Shown here: positions 1 through 9,555 of the stretch, in pieces
Layout of the letters: the number at the start of each line of letters is the position of its first letter
Numbering within the stretch: position 1 is the first letter of the stretch
Assembly: GCF_017515565.1 (NCBI RefSeq)
Contig: NZ_JAFWFN010000066.1
Location: forward strand, 1 to 64,000
Origin: Halomonas sp.
GTDB taxonomy: Bacteria > Pseudomonadota > Gammaproteobacteria > Pseudomonadales > Halomonadaceae
Length of the DNA: 64,000 nucleotides
Direction of reading: 5' to 3'
Position numbers and translations under genes: made by a program
Notes under the pieces: model-generated
Database searches by the model: none
Told to the model about the DNA's origin: nothing
Seen by the model: only the letters and a program-made list of their open reading frames with translations

Positions 1-381
1 GCCAGTGAGTTTATTGAGAAGCTGCCCGAGGGGTACGCTACCGTAGTAGGGGAGAACGGCGTCATGCTCTCAGGGGGGCAGCGCCAGCGCTTAGCGATTG
101 CCCGAGCGATTTTTAAAGACGCGCCTATCCTGATTTTGGACGAAGCCACTTCCGCCTTGGATACTGAGTCAGAGCGTTATATTCAGAAAGCTCTTGAGCG
201 AGTATGTGAAGGCCGCACCACGCTGGTCATCGCCCACCGTCTTTCTACTATCGAGCGTGCTGATCGCATTCTGGTAATGGATCAAGGGCGGATTATTGAA
301 CAGGGCTCCCATCAAGCGCTTTTGGAGGCCGGTGGTGCTTACTCAGCGCTGCATCAGCTGCAGTTTCAGGAGAGTGAATGA
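1..381 (+). CDS. msbA: Lipid A export ATP-binding/permease MsbA (C-terminal end, cut by window start)
   Basis: Only the last 126 residues are present; the frame is open from base 1. It holds the second half of an ABC ATPase domain: signature LSGGQRQR, Walker B ([12 protein letters not shown]) and the H-loop (VIAHRLST). MsbA flips lipid A-core across the inner membrane. The MsbA assignment rather than another ABC exporter rests on the direct 4-bp overlap with lpxK, the classical msbA-lpxK pairing. The transmembrane part lies outside the window, so it cannot be checked. Confidence 0.85.
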   Translation, partial: ASEFIEKLPEGYATVVGENGVMLSGGQRQRLAIARAIFKDAPILILDEATSALDTESERYIQKALERVCEGRTTLVIAHRLSTIERADRILVMDQGRIIEQGSHQALLEAGGAYSALHQLQFQESE

Positions 382-1394
382 GTCTGGAGCAGCGCTGGCT
401 AAAGGCGGCCTATGGAGCTAGCCCATGGCTGACGCCACTCTATCCGCTGGGTAATTTATACCGTTACCTTATGGAGCGCCGTGAAGCTAGCTATCGCGAT
501 GGAAAGAAGCCGGTCTGGCATGCGCCGGTACCGGTGATTGTGGTGGGCAACATCACTTTAGGTGGTACAGGTAAATCCCCGTTGGTGGCGTGGCTTGCGC
601 GCTGGCTGGTTAACCGTGGCTGGTCACCGGGTATTGTTACCCGGGGGTATGGGGGCAGGGCGGATGCTTATCCGCTATTAGTAAGCCCTGAGACGGCGCC
701 ATCCCAAAGTGGCGATGAGCCACTTATGCTTGCTCTGCAAACGGGCTTGCCCGTGATGGCCGACCCTCAGCGCGCTCGGGGTGGCCAAGCGTTAGTGGCG
801 ATGGGGTGCGATATCCTGCTCAGTGATGATGGTCTGCAGCATTTGGCGCTAGGCCGAGATATTGAATTTGTCGTTGTGGATGGCGCTCGGGGTCTTGGGA
901 ATGGACGCTGCCTTCCGGCAGGGCCTCTTCGGGAAGCCCCGAGCCGGTTAGCTCATGTAGATGCAGTGATTGTAAATGGCGCGTTAGTTAAATCGCTGCC
1001 GATAACCCCAACCCCAATGCAGTTGGCCCCCCAGCGCTGGCGACGCTTGAGTGACGGTCAGCACCGCGAGCTGGCACCGCTCCCTTTTAGCCTGCCAGTG
1101 CATGCCGTTGCGGGAATTGGCCATCCAGAACGATTTTTCAACACCCTGCATAGCTTGGGTGTTGAAGGAGAGATGCATCCGTTAGCGGATCATCAGCAAT
1201 TTAATCCAGAGGCGCTACAGTTTGGTGATCAGCGTCCCGTGATAATGACCGCTAAAGATGCGGTTAAGTGCAAAGATATAGCGCCACCCGATAGCTGGGT
1301 GTTAGAGGTGGAAGCGGTACTTCCACCATCGTTTGAACACTGGCTGGCAGCCAAACTGTCAGCGCTTATTGAAAGGGGATGCACCAATGGATAA
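378..1394 (+). CDS. lpxK: Tetraacyldisaccharide 4'-kinase LpxK
   Basis: This enzyme phosphorylates the 4' position of the lipid A disaccharide on the cytoplasmic face of the inner membrane. It has 338 aa, normal for the family. The P-loop is visible near residue 60 in the form [16 protein letters not shown], followed by the conserved TRGYGG, GDEP and LSDDGLQH motifs. The ATG overlaps the msbA stop, so translation is probably coupled. It overlaps the Trm112-like gene downstream by 8 bp, making a tight envelope operon. Confidence 0.95.
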   Translation: MSLEQRWLKAAYGASPWLTPLYPLGNLYRYLMERREASYRDGKKPVWHAPVPVIVVGNITLGGTGKSPLVAWLARWLVNRGWSPGIVTRGYGGRADAYPLLVSPETAPSQSGDEPLMLALQTGLPVMADPQRARGGQALVAMGCDILLSDDGLQHLALGRDIEFVVVDGARGLGNGRCLPAGPLREAPSRLAHVDAVIVNGALVKSLPITPTPMQLAPQRWRRLSDGQHRELAPLPFSLPVHAVAGIGHPERFFNTLHSLGVEGEMHPLADHQQFNPEALQFGDQRPVIMTAKDAVKCKDIAPPDSWVLEVEAVLPPSFEHWLAAKLSALIERGCTNG

Positions 1395-1596
1395 GGAACT
1401 ACTGGCAATGCTGGTTTGCCCGTTGTGTAACGGCAAGCTTAAGTATGACCGTGAGGCCCAAGAGCTACGCTGCTATTACGATGGCCTTGCCTATCCCATT
1501 AGTGAGGGGATCCCGGTCATGCTGCCCGAGGAAGCACGGGTGATGGATGCCGATGAAAAACTGCATACGTCTCCAGGTCGAACAGGGGAAGCGTAA
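1387..1596 (+). CDS. Trm112 family (YcaR-like) small zinc-ribbon protein
   Basis: A 69-aa protein starting [17 protein letters not shown] longer in-frame reading from 1333 exists, but it would lie deep inside lpxK, and the family begins at this methionine. The CPLC pair followed by a Cys and the DGLAYPI segment are the hallmark of the UPF0434/Trm112 family. Its place between lpxK and kdsB is the conserved ycaR position. The precise role is not established; Trm112 homologues elsewhere act as methyltransferase activators. Confidence 0.88.
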   Translation: MDKELLAMLVCPLCNGKLKYDREAQELRCYYDGLAYPISEGIPVMLPEEARVMDADEKLHTSPGRTGEA

Positions 1597-2384
1597 TGGC
1601 AGCCGCTGAACCAGGTTTCATTGCTGTTGTGCCCGCCCGATATGGCTCCACTCGCTTGCCTGGTAAGCCGCTACTGGATATCGCCGGTGAACCGATGGTT
1701 GCCCATGTTTGGCGGCGCGCCTGCCAAAGCCAGGCTAGCCGCGTGGTAGTGGCTACCGATGATGCGCGTATTCGGGATGCCATGCTGCCTTATGGCGCAG
1801 AGGTAGTGATGACTCGGGCCGACCACCCGTCAGGCACGGATCGTCTGGCAGAAGTTGCTGAGCGGTTAGCCCTCGGTGAAGAGGAGCTGGTGGTGAATGT
1901 TCAGGGAGATGAGCCGTTAATTCCTCCTGTGCTGATCAACCAAGTGGCGCAACGTTTAGCCGATGACCCTGAGGCAGCCATCGCAACGCTTGCTGAGTCG
2001 ATTAGCGATGTAGAAACTCTGTTTAACCCCAACGTGGTGAAAGTGGTTCGTTCCCTAACGGGGCGGGCGCTTTATTTCTCTCGTGCTCCCATCCCTTGGG
2101 ATCGCGAACACTTTAAAGCGCAGCCTGCGCTGCTTGCCACCGATGCCTGGCTGCGTCATATCGGGATTTATGCTTACCGTGTGGGGTTCTTGTCCGCCTA
2201 CCGTGAACTTGCTCCCTCTAGCTTGGAGCAGCTTGAACAGTTAGAGCAGCTGCGGGCATTGCAGCATGGCTATGCTATCCAAGTAGCGCTAGCCAGCACG
2301 GTCAACCCGCCGGGTGTTGACACCGCTGAAGACCTTGACAGGGTGAGAGCATTATTAGCGCAGCCAAGCGAAGGTGAGTTATGA
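1596..2384 (+). CDS. kdsB: 3-deoxy-manno-octulosonate cytidylyltransferase KdsB
   Basis: Activates Kdo to CMP-Kdo for the lipopolysaccharide inner core. It has 262 aa. The nucleotide-binding start [16 protein letters not shown], the [10 protein letters not shown] segment and the [11 protein letters not shown] region are all present. Near residue 210 a Leu-Glu-Gln tripeptide occurs three times in a row in the helix before EQLRAL. The start ATG abuts the preceding stop, and the end overlaps the phosphatase gene by 4 bp, so the operon is continuous. Confidence 0.96.
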   Translation: MAAAEPGFIAVVPARYGSTRLPGKPLLDIAGEPMVAHVWRRACQSQASRVVVATDDARIRDAMLPYGAEVVMTRADHPSGTDRLAEVAERLALGEEELVVNVQGDEPLIPPVLINQVAQRLADDPEAAIATLAESISDVETLFNPNVVKVVRSLTGRALYFSRAPIPWDREHFKAQPALLATDAWLRHIGIYAYRVGFLSAYRELAPSSLEQLEQLEQLRALQHGYAIQVALASTVNPPGVDTAEDLDRVRALLAQPSEGEL

Positions 2385-2848
2385 AGCGCGTACTGTTTGT
2401 TTGTTTAGGTAATATATGCCGCTCACCCACGGCCGAGGGTGTGTTTCAGCACGCGGTGGATGAAGCGGGGCTAAGAGGGCAAATCCACGTTGACTCTTGT
2501 GGGGTAGGTGATTGGCATGTCGGTAAAGCACCAGACGAGCGGGCCCAGTTGGCGGCAAAGCGTCGCGGTGTGGATATTAGCCACCTGCGTGGGCGTCAGC
2601 TAAGTGCCAGCGATTTCCTAGCGTTCGACTATGTATTGGCGATGGACCATGCCAACTTACAGGCGATGCGAGCGCTTAAGCCTGCGGAGAGTCGTGCGCA
2701 TGTGGGGCTGTTTTTAGCCTTTGCGGGCACCCCTGATGCGGAAGTGCCAGACCCTTACTATGGGGGAGATGAGGGCTTCGAAAGCGTTCTTAATATGATC
2801 GAAACTGCTTCAGCTGGGCTTATTGCCGAGTTAACGGGTAAACGGTAA
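2381..2848 (+). CDS. Low-molecular-weight protein-tyrosine phosphatase
   Basis: 155 aa with the complete LMW-PTP signature at the N-terminus ([14 protein letters not shown]; Cys nucleophile in CLGNICRS) and the general-acid loop DPYYGG near residue 128. Enzymes of this family dephosphorylate tyrosine kinases and sugar enzymes of exopolysaccharide pathways; the substrate here is unknown. It sits between kdsB and murB, overlapping kdsB by 4 bp, a position also seen in pseudomonads. Confidence 0.92.
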   Translation: MKRVLFVCLGNICRSPTAEGVFQHAVDEAGLRGQIHVDSCGVGDWHVGKAPDERAQLAAKRRGVDISHLRGRQLSASDFLAFDYVLAMDHANLQAMRALKPAESRAHVGLFLAFAGTPDAEVPDPYYGGDEGFESVLNMIETASAGLIAELTGKR

Positions 2849-2851
2849 GGC

Positions 2852-3856
2852 ATGCTAACTATTCAAGCGCATGTTGATTTGACCGCTGCTAATACGCTGC
2901 GTCTGCCGTGTTATGCCGAGCGGTTTGCAGCGCCTCATACGCTATGCGCTTTACAGGCGGTACTTCGCCAAGCCGCTGTGCATCAGTGGCCTATCACCCT
3001 ACTAGGTGGCGGCAGTAACGTACTGCTGCCGCCTCAATTGAACGGTATTGTGGTTCGCCCCTCGCTTCATCAATGGTGGATTGAAACCCAGGGTGATGAG
3101 GTAGTGGCCTACGTGGGCGCAGGCGTCAACTGGCATTCACTGGTGATGGCGTTAGCGGCGCGGGGGGTGTGGGGAACTGAAAACCTTGCGCTTATTCCCG
3201 GAAATTGCGGCGCGGCGCCGGTGCAGAACATTGGGGCTTATGGCGTTGAGCTAAATGACGTGCTGCTGGGCGTGCAGGTGGTCGACGTTGCGTCGGGTAA
3301 TGTGCGCTGGCTGAGTGCTTCTGAGTGCCAGTTTAGCTACCGCGATAGTCTCTTCAAAAATGCATTGGCGGGCAGCGTTGTGATTACTCAGCTGGCGCTG
3401 CGCCTTTCAAAGCAGCCTAACCCGATACTGCATTATGGAGACTTGGCATCACGTTTGCCTTCCCAGCCCACCCCTTTGGCGATTGCCGAAGCGGTGTGTG
3501 CCGTGCGCCAAGCAAAGCTACCCGACCCCGAGGTACTGGCCAACGCGGGCAGTTTTTTTAAAAACCCGCTCGTTAGCTCGTCCCATGCTAAGCAGTTGCT
3601 TCAACAGAACCCTGCTATGCCTCATTTTCCCCAACCAGATGGGCAAATCAAACTGGCAGCGGGGTGGTTAATAGATCAGTGCGGCTTAAAAGGGATGCGT
3701 GAGGGGAGCTTTGGTGTGCATGCTCACCAGGCCTTGGTGTTGGTGCATTTTGGCGGAGGCGACCGCGCTGGCTTATTGCAGTTTGCCGAGCGAATTGTTA
3801 ACAGGGTAGGCGCACGTTTTGGCGTAGAGCTTGAGCCCGAGCCTAGAACTGTATAA
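2852..3856 (+). CDS. murB: UDP-N-acetylenolpyruvoylglucosamine reductase MurB
   Basis: FAD enzyme reducing UDP-GlcNAc-enolpyruvate to UDP-MurNAc for peptidoglycan. It has 334 aa, a type I MurB. Visible motifs are GGGSNVLL (FAD binding), the PGNCGAAPVQNIGAYG stretch, YRDSLFKN with the active-site Arg, NAGSFFKNP with the catalytic Ser, and the C-terminal EPEPR. It is the last gene of the lipid A/cell-wall operon, starting 3 bp after the phosphatase stop, and is followed by a strong terminator. Confidence 0.96.
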   Translation: MLTIQAHVDLTAANTLRLPCYAERFAAPHTLCALQAVLRQAAVHQWPITLLGGGSNVLLPPQLNGIVVRPSLHQWWIETQGDEVVAYVGAGVNWHSLVMALAARGVWGTENLALIPGNCGAAPVQNIGAYGVELNDVLLGVQVVDVASGNVRWLSASECQFSYRDSLFKNALAGSVVITQLALRLSKQPNPILHYGDLASRLPSQPTPLAIAEAVCAVRQAKLPDPEVLANAGSFFKNPLVSSSHAKQLLQQNPAMPHFPQPDGQIKLAAGWLIDQCGLKGMREGSFGVHAHQALVLVHFGGGDRAGLLQFAERIVNRVGARFGVELEPEPRTV

Positions 3857-3872
3857 CCAAAACGCCAGCCAC

Positions 3873-3902
3873 AAAAAACCCCGCCGAGGCGGGGTTTTTT
3901 TA
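3873..3902. terminator. Bidirectional intrinsic terminator between murB and rne
   Basis: A GC-rich stem CCCCGCC/GGCGGGG with a GAG loop is flanked by six A on the left and a T run on the right, so it can end transcription of both murB (+) and rne (-), which converge here. Confidence 0.92.
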
Positions 3903-3913
3903 GGCGCTAACGC

Positions 3914-6900
3914 TTACTCTTGATTAGCATTTTGCGCTTGCTGCTTACGTAGCTCACGCGGGTCGTTGTGCGCGCGGCTACGGCGCCGACGGCTTGGCTT
4001 CGGTGTTTCTTCCTTAGCAGCCGTTGACTCATTCTTAGCTTCTTTCTGCTCTTCCACGATCGCCTCTTCAGGCTGCGGGGTGTCGCTTTGTGGTGAAGCC
4101 ACAGGCGCTGATGTTTCAGTCACTGACGTTTCAGTGGCTGCAGCATCTTCTGCCGGAGTAGTTGTTGAAGCGCTGGCTGGAGTCGCTGCAGCTTCATCAG
4201 CATTCGTCTCGTTGACCTTCGCTTCATCAGGCTGAGTTTTGCTGGACAGGGCTTCGCTGGACTGAGCTTCGTCCGCTATCGGTTCGGCGATAGATGCCGT
4301 TTCAGTAGCGCGCTCTTCTGGTTCTGCCTCAGAGGATTTAACGTCTTCAACCGCCACTTCATTCTGCTGGGTTTCGGTAGGCTCAGATCCCTTTGTCGCT
4401 TCGGCAGGCTTCGGTTCGCTATCGGCCGCTGGCGCTGTTTCAGGCTGCACAGGCGCCTCGGCTGGCTGAGACTCTTCTGCTTCTTGAGGAGTCGCAGGCT
4501 TGGGTGTCTCCTCAAGCTCAGCTTTGGCCGTATCGCTGGGAGATTCATTGGCGATGGGTTGGCTCTCATCACCTGCTGGAGCCTCTTGTGCAGGCTGCTC
4601 TGCCTGTGGCTTACGACGCTGATGCGTTGCTTTGCGGGCCTTTTCGGCTGGCTTCGCGGGCTGCTCTGCTGTTGTCTCCTCGACGGTTTCGACAGCAGGC
4701 GCTTGAGCGGCTTCAGGCGCTTGGGTGCTTGCTGAGTCAACGGGTGCTGCAGGAGACGTCTCTTGTGTCGCAGAGACCGTTGGCTGGCTCTCAGTGCTTG
4801 GCGCGGCTTGGGTTGTGTCCTCTACTGTGGACACCGCTGTAAGCGCGGCCTCAGCCTGAAGCTTTTGCTGCTCGGCTTCAGACTGCGGGTTGATGGCCTG
4901 CTTGCGTGAGCGGTTGCGCGGGTTATTGCGTGTGCGCTTTGGCGTGCCATCATCCTGCAGGGCAGGGGGCTGCTTGCTCTCTTGCTTTTCCTCGCTGTCG
5001 GCAGCGTTGCGTGGTTCATCGCTCTTGGCTTTTTCATCACGCGGCTTGTTATCCCGTGGCTTGCTGTCGCGGGATTTCTGCTCTTTTGCTTGGTCGCGCT
5101 GAGTGTCGCGACGACTCTCAGGCTGAGCGGGCGCGGCCTCATGCTGAGCATCAGTGCTATTTGCTGACGGCTCTTTTGTGCTTTGGCGACTGCTCTTATT
5201 GCCACTGTCTTGAGGCTTGCCGTCTTCGTTCTGCGGATGACGGCGACGATTACGCGTACGGTTAGGGCCGCTACGCTTGTCGTTGGCATCATCTCCAGCA
5301 GGGGCGCTACGGGACTGAGTGTTGCTGCGCTGTTCGCTCTTCCCGGCGCTCTCGCTGCTTTCACGGGTTTGCCTGGGCTTATTATCGGTGTTGCGGGTGC
5401 TTTTGGGCGCGCTCCGCTCAGCCGACTTCCGCGGGGCGGGCGTCTCAGCAGCCGGTTGTTGAGTGCTGCTGTCTTCACCGCCCAACAGCTTGGCAAAACC
5501 ACGAATGAAGCGGCCGATCACGCTGGGCTGCTCAGCGGCAGCAGCAGCGGGAGCGGGTGCCGCTGCCGGTGCCGTTACTTTTGCAGGCGCTTCTTCTGTC
5601 TGGAGCGAAACAGGTGCAGGGGCGTTATGAGTGACGCTCTTTACGGCTGCTTCAGCACGCTGGGTGGGGGGCGTGAAGCTTGGGTCGGGCTCTTTGCCCA
5701 CATCAGTGTCTGTGGAAATTTCAAAGCTGGAAAGCGCCTGGCTGTCATCTTCATCGAGATGGTCATCGCGAAACCGCTGAACATCGTAATGGGGGGTGTC
5801 CATGTCAGGATTCGGTAGTAGCACTACGCGCACACCCTGGCGGGATTCGATATCAGCTAACACGCTGCGTTTTTCGTTTAGCAGGTAAGTGGCCACTGGT
5901 ACCGGCAAAATGGCGCGGATCTGTGCGCTGCGCTCTTTCATGGCTTCTTCTTCGATCAGGCGCATGATAGAGAGTGATAGAGAGCGAACGTCGCGTATCG
6001 TGCCTTGACCGTTATAGCGCGGGCAAACCACGCCGCTGGTTTCGCCCAAGGAGGGACGCAACCGCTGGCGCGACATTTCCATTAAGCCAAAGCGCGAAAT
6101 GCGGCCAATCTGAACCCGTGCTCGATCCAGTTTCAGCGCGTCGCGCATGCGGTTTTCCACTTCCCTCTGGTTGCGGGCTGGGCCCATGTCGATAAAGTCG
6201 ATAACGACAAGGCCGCCAATATCCCGCAAACGCAGCTGGCGGGCGATCTCGTCAGCGGCTTCGGAGTTGGTTTGCAGGGCGGTTTCTTCGATATCGCTAC
6301 CGCGGGTGGCGCGCGCGGAGTTGATATCGATGGAGACCAGCGCTTCAGTGTGGTCGATAACGATAGAGCCACCGGAGGGCAGTTTAACTTCCCGCTGGTA
6401 AGCAGTTTCTATCTGCGACTCAATCTGGAAGCGTGAAAACAGCGGAACTTCATCAACGTATAGTTTGATTTTCTGCTGATAAGAGGGCATTACCTGGCGG
6501 ATAAAGCCCAGGGCTTCTGCGTGAATCTCAGGGCTATCGATGAGTACTTCACCAATATCTTGACGAAGATAGTCGCGCATGGCGCGAATGATGACATTGG
6601 ACTCACGGTAAATCAGGAAAGGCGCTGAGCGTTTGCCCGCTTCAGTGGTGATGGACTCCCAAACCTGCACCAGGTAGTCCAGGTCCCACTGTAACTCTTC
6701 TGAGCTGCGGCCAATGCCAGCGGTGCGCACGATCAAACCCATCTTGTCGGGCACAGTTAACTGGCCCATAGCGTCTTTTAGCTGGCTGCGGTCATCACCC
6801 TCAATGCGGCGAGAAATACCCCCCGCACGCGGGTTATTAGGCATCAGGACTAAAAAACGACCCGCTAAGCTGATGAACGTTGTCAGAGCGGCCCCTTTAT

Positions 6901-7225
6901 TGCCGCGCTCCTCTTTGTCCACCTGAACGATGACTTCCTGGCCCTCTTTAAGCACTTCTTTAATGCTGGGGCGGCCAGAGACATCTTTAATAAAGTACTC
7001 GCGGGAGATCTCTTTGAGCGGCAAAAAGCCGTGGCGCTCAGCGCCAAAATCTACAAACGCGGCTTCAAGGGAGGGTTCGACACGGGTGATTTTGCCACGA
7101 TATATGTTGGCTTTCTTCTGTTCCCGAGCGCCTGATTCGATATCTAGGTCGTAAAGGCGTTGTCCATCTACCAGCGCAACCCGCAGCTCTTCTGGCTGGG
7201 TTGCGTTAATCAGCATCCGTTTCAT
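3914..7225 (-). CDS. rne: Ribonuclease E (degradosome scaffold)
   Basis: Essential endoribonuclease for mRNA decay and rRNA/tRNA processing. It has 1103 aa starting [13 protein letters not shown]; a Met four codons upstream is in frame, but the family begins here. The N-terminal half holds the S1 domain, the 5' sensor (GLIVRTAG), and the catalytic [12 protein letters not shown] and VIDFIDM segments near 300 and 343. The rest is low-complexity, rich in Pro, Ala, Glu and Arg (scaffold), ending in a basic [16 protein letters not shown] tail. Oddity: the Zn-link, normally CPRC, reads CPRY at residues 401-404 (codon TAT at 6014-6016), so one of the two zinc cysteines that hold the tetramer together is missing. 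Confidence 0.96.
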   Translation of the reverse strand: MKRMLINATQPEELRVALVDGQRLYDLDIESGAREQKKANIYRGKITRVEPSLEAAFVDFGAERHGFLPLKEISREYFIKDVSGRPSIKEVLKEGQEVIVQVDKEERGNKGAALTTFISLAGRFLVLMPNNPRAGGISRRIEGDDRSQLKDAMGQLTVPDKMGLIVRTAGIGRSSEELQWDLDYLVQVWESITTEAGKRSAPFLIYRESNVIIRAMRDYLRQDIGEVLIDSPEIHAEALGFIRQVMPSYQQKIKLYVDEVPLFSRFQIESQIETAYQREVKLPSGGSIVIDHTEALVSIDINSARATRGSDIEETALQTNSEAADEIARQLRLRDIGGLVVIDFIDMGPARNQREVENRMRDALKLDRARVQIGRISRFGLMEMSRQRLRPSLGETSGVVCPRYNGQGTIRDVRSLSLSIMRLIEEEAMKERSAQIRAILPVPVATYLLNEKRSVLADIESRQGVRVVLLPNPDMDTPHYDVQRFRDDHLDEDDSQALSSFEISTDTDVGKEPDPSFTPPTQRAEAAVKSVTHNAPAPVSLQTEEAPAKVTAPAAAPAPAAAAAEQPSVIGRFIRGFAKLLGGEDSSTQQPAAETPAPRKSAERSAPKSTRNTDNKPRQTRESSESAGKSEQRSNTQSRSAPAGDDANDKRSGPNRTRNRRRHPQNEDGKPQDSGNKSSRQSTKEPSANSTDAQHEAAPAQPESRRDTQRDQAKEQKSRDSKPRDNKPRDEKAKSDEPRNAADSEEKQESKQPPALQDDGTPKRTRNNPRNRSRKQAINPQSEAEQQKLQAEAALTAVSTVEDTTQAAPSTESQPTVSATQETSPAAPVDSASTQAPEAAQAPAVETVEETTAEQPAKPAEKARKATHQRRKPQAEQPAQEAPAGDESQPIANESPSDTAKAELEETPKPATPQEAEESQPAEAPVQPETAPAADSEPKPAEATKGSEPTETQQNEVAVEDVKSSEAEPEERATETASIAEPIADEAQSSEALSSKTQPDEAKVNETNADEAAATPASASTTTPAEDAAATETSVTETSAPVASPQSDTPQPEEAIVEEQKEAKNESTAAKEETPKPSRRRRSRAHNDPRELRKQQAQNANQE

Positions 7226-7331
7226 AGTGTCTCGCATAGCGTTGCGTGCCGACGAACCGTCTAGGCGTGGCGTAGACGAATCGCTGGGTGCTGCGTGCTT
7301 GTGCTCGGCGCATTGCTATGCTGACGCATTA

Positions 7332-7361
7332 AGCCGGGAAGGCATCATTGCCGACCCGGCT
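7332..7361 (-). promoter_or_regulatory. Candidate rne leader stem-loop
   Basis: In the rne transcript, AGCCGGG pairs with CCCGGCT (7 bp) and an inner GGCA pairs with TGCC, giving a two-tier stem about 107 nt upstream of the rne start. E. coli rne is feedback-controlled through hairpins in its 5' leader; this one could play the same part, but no sequence match to the known element is claimed. Confidence 0.45.
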
Positions 7362-7775
7362 GAAAGGGCGTTGAGTACGTGGCGGAGGCAAGACATGTTT
7401 CGGTGGCTGTCACGTCCATCCGGCCCTGCTGACACCGCCAACACCTGGCATTCATCGATTCGCCAACGCCGGCCATCAGCACAGCGTTGATCATTGCGCT
7501 CCGAGAAGCACCCTTTTATGACGTGCAGGGCTGCTACTGGGAGCGTGACGTTTGTTTAAACAAGCCTGCCATTACGGGCGAGGCTTAAGCGTATCTGACG
7601 CAGAAACTACGAGCGGCAGAGTGACTGTTTTCTCAATACGTTATTTCGGTACGTGTTTTTAATACGTTGGGGGGGTGGGCAATGCGTACACTAACCTATC
7701 ACCCCATGCTCTGACCTGCATGTTAGTCGGGCAGGTGCTTGGCTTAATCGCGGAAGCTAACGTGTAATAATACGG

Positions 7776-7795
7776 TTATCTACACGTTATCCACG
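7776..7795 (+). promoter_or_regulatory. Tandem DnaA-box-like pair
   Basis: TTATCTACA (7776-7784) and TTATCCACG (7787-7795) each differ by one base from the DnaA box TTATCCACA. They form an 11-bp direct repeat, so both face the same side of the helix. Confidence 0.4.
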
Positions 7796-7924
7796 CCAAA
7801 CCGATGAGCGTTTTGGAATATAACAGTAAAGACAACTACCAGCAATTGACGCAATGCCCATTGGTCTACGTTAGAATGCCGTTTTTAGCCTGACGTTAGA
7901 AAATCATACCAGGAGTGCGCGGCA

Positions 7925-8866
7925 ATGGCCGAAGGGCGCGAAGTACAGTGGGTGGATATCGCCCCGGAGCAGGCGGGTCAGCGAATCGATAATTTTTTGA
8001 TGACGCGATTGAAAGGAGCACCACGGGCACTGATCTATCGTATCGTGCGTAAAGGTGAGGTAAGGGTTAATAAAAAGCGCGTCAAGGTAGATTACCGCTT
8101 GCAGGCAGGTGATCTGGTACGTGTGCCCCCGCTGCGCCTAGCCCCACGAGAAGCAGTGAAAGAGGTGAGCGATAATTTGCGCGACCTGCTTATTGGTAGC
8201 GTGATTATGGAAGGCCCGGATTGGATGGTGCTCAATAAGCCCTCTGGGTTGGCGGTTCACGGTGGCAGCGGCGTAAAAATTGGCTTGATCGAAGCGCTTA
8301 GGCAAGTCCGAGACGATCTTACGTTCTTAGAGCTTGTGCATCGGTTAGATCGTGATACTTCAGGGTGCTTGTTGCTGGCTAAATCCCGCGATGCGCTGGT
8401 AACCCTTAATGAATCTTTGAAGAAGCATGCAATGGACAAGCGCTACCTGGCGTTGGTCAATGGCCGATGGCCAGCGCGGAAAACGTATGTAGGCGCTCGA
8501 TTAGACCGTTTTGATGCCGGTAACGGCGAGCGTCGGGTGCGAGTCGATCCGAATGGCAAGGTGTCGCGTACCCTGTTCTCAGTCGTCGAGACATTCGAGA
8601 AGGCGACCCTTGTTGAAGCTGAGCCCGTGACAGGGCGTACGCACCAGATTCGCGTGCATGCCGCCCATGCGGGGCATGCGTTGCTGGGCGACGACAAATA
8701 TTCGACCCGTGAAAGTGCGCATATGACTCAGCAATTGAAAGTGGATCGGCTGTTTTTACACGCGCGTGCTTTAACCTTTCCTGAGCCGGGCAACGGTCGG
8801 CCTGTGACGGTAAAGGCGCCGCTGCCAGAAGCGTTGGAAGCAGCGCTGCAGCGGGCTCGGCGATAA
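7925..8866 (+). CDS. rluC: 23S rRNA pseudouridine synthase RluC
   Basis: Makes pseudouridine at 955, 2504 and 2580 of 23S rRNA in E. coli. It has 313 aa: an N-terminal S4 domain (about residues 15-75) and the RluA-type catalytic domain with the motif ELVHRLDRDTSGCLL holding the catalytic Asp near residue 144, then VTGRTHQIRVH. The divergent pairing with rne is the same as in E. coli, which supports RluC over RluD. Confidence 0.93.
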   Translation: MAEGREVQWVDIAPEQAGQRIDNFLMTRLKGAPRALIYRIVRKGEVRVNKKRVKVDYRLQAGDLVRVPPLRLAPREAVKEVSDNLRDLLIGSVIMEGPDWMVLNKPSGLAVHGGSGVKIGLIEALRQVRDDLTFLELVHRLDRDTSGCLLLAKSRDALVTLNESLKKHAMDKRYLALVNGRWPARKTYVGARLDRFDAGNGERRVRVDPNGKVSRTLFSVVETFEKATLVEAEPVTGRTHQIRVHAAHAGHALLGDDKYSTRESAHMTQQLKVDRLFLHARALTFPEPGNGRPVTVKAPLPEALEAALQRARR

Positions 8867-8875
8867 GGAGCCCGT

Positions 8876-9526
8876 ATGCGCTACGAGCTGATTATTTTTG
8901 ACTGGGATGGCACCCTGATGAATTCGGTGCCTAAAATTGTCGCCTGCATGCAGGCGGCAGCTGTGGATGCGGAGTGGGATGCGCTGAGCGTCAGTGCTAT
9001 TGAGGATATTATCGGTCTGGGGCTACCCGAGGCGATCGATAAGCTTTGCCCAGGAATCGGGCCAGTACAGGCAGAACTGCTGCGGCAGCGCTATGCCCAC
9101 CATTTTGTTCACTCTGATACCACCCCGATGCCGTTTTTTGAAGGCGTGGACGCCCAGATAGCGCGTTTGCGGCAGCGCGAGCAGCAGCGGCTAGCGGTGG
9201 CTACGGGAAAAAGTCGTCGCGGTCTTGATCGTGTGTTTGCCGAAACGGGCAGTGGTGGATGGTTTGACGCTAGCCGGACGGCAGATGAAACGCGCTCGAA
9301 ACCTCATCCGCAAATGCTTAGCGAGTTGTTGGAGGAGCTAGCTATTCCTGTTGAGCGTGCGGTGATGGTTGGGGATACCGAGTACGACATGGAAATGGCC
9401 AGAGCCATCGGTATGGACCGTGTAGCGGTGACCTATGGTGTTCATACACCGTCTCGCTTAGCGCTAAGCCAGCCTCGCTGGGTGGCGCATAATATTAGTG
9501 AGCTTTTTGATTGGCTATACGGCTAA
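8876..9526 (+). CDS. HAD-superfamily phosphatase (Gph-like)
   Basis: 216 aa. Motif I is FDWDGTLMNSVP at residues 8-19 (nucleophile Asp), motif II is the VATGKSRRGLD segment, motif III is the Lys in SKPHP, and motif IV is GDTEYDMEMA. The arrangement with a helical cap after motif I is that of phosphoglycolate-phosphatase-like subfamily IA enzymes. It follows rluC by 9 bp and is probably co-transcribed, as in Pseudomonas. The substrate is unknown. Confidence 0.85.
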   Translation: MRYELIIFDWDGTLMNSVPKIVACMQAAAVDAEWDALSVSAIEDIIGLGLPEAIDKLCPGIGPVQAELLRQRYAHHFVHSDTTPMPFFEGVDAQIARLRQREQQRLAVATGKSRRGLDRVFAETGSGGWFDASRTADETRSKPHPQMLSELLEELAIPVERAVMVGDTEYDMEMARAIGMDRVAVTYGVHTPSRLALSQPRWVAHNISELFDWLYG

Positions 9527-9555
9527 CCTCACTCCGGCACAGTTAAGGGCAGTTT

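Larger units (their letters stand above)
7226..7924. promoter_or_regulatory. Divergent rne/rluC control region (699 bp, no gene)
   Basis: No convincing coding frame. On the minus strand it should carry the long rne leader used for RNase E autoregulation in related bacteria. Noted inside it: a leader hairpin at 7332-7361, a palindromic GTTTAAAC near 7552, a second small inverted repeat AAGCCT/AGGCTT at 7563-7587, and two DnaA-box-like sequences at 7776-7795. For rluC, TTGACG (7846) and TAGAAT (7872) are present but 20 bp apart, so the promoter stays unassigned. An AGGAG ribosome site lies at 7910-7914. Confidence 0.6.

Noticed and set aside
3966-5818. Several long open frames antisense to, or in other frames of, the rne C-terminal half (for example 4393-4842 and 5183-5818 on the plus strand)
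   Set aside because: They lie over the low-complexity Pro/Ala/Glu/Arg region of RNase E, whose biased codon use opens other frames. No ribosome sites or recognisable domains.
7846-7877. TTGACG ... TAGAAT as the rluC promoter
   Set aside because: The boxes are individually acceptable but 20 bp apart, too far for a normal sigma-70 promoter.
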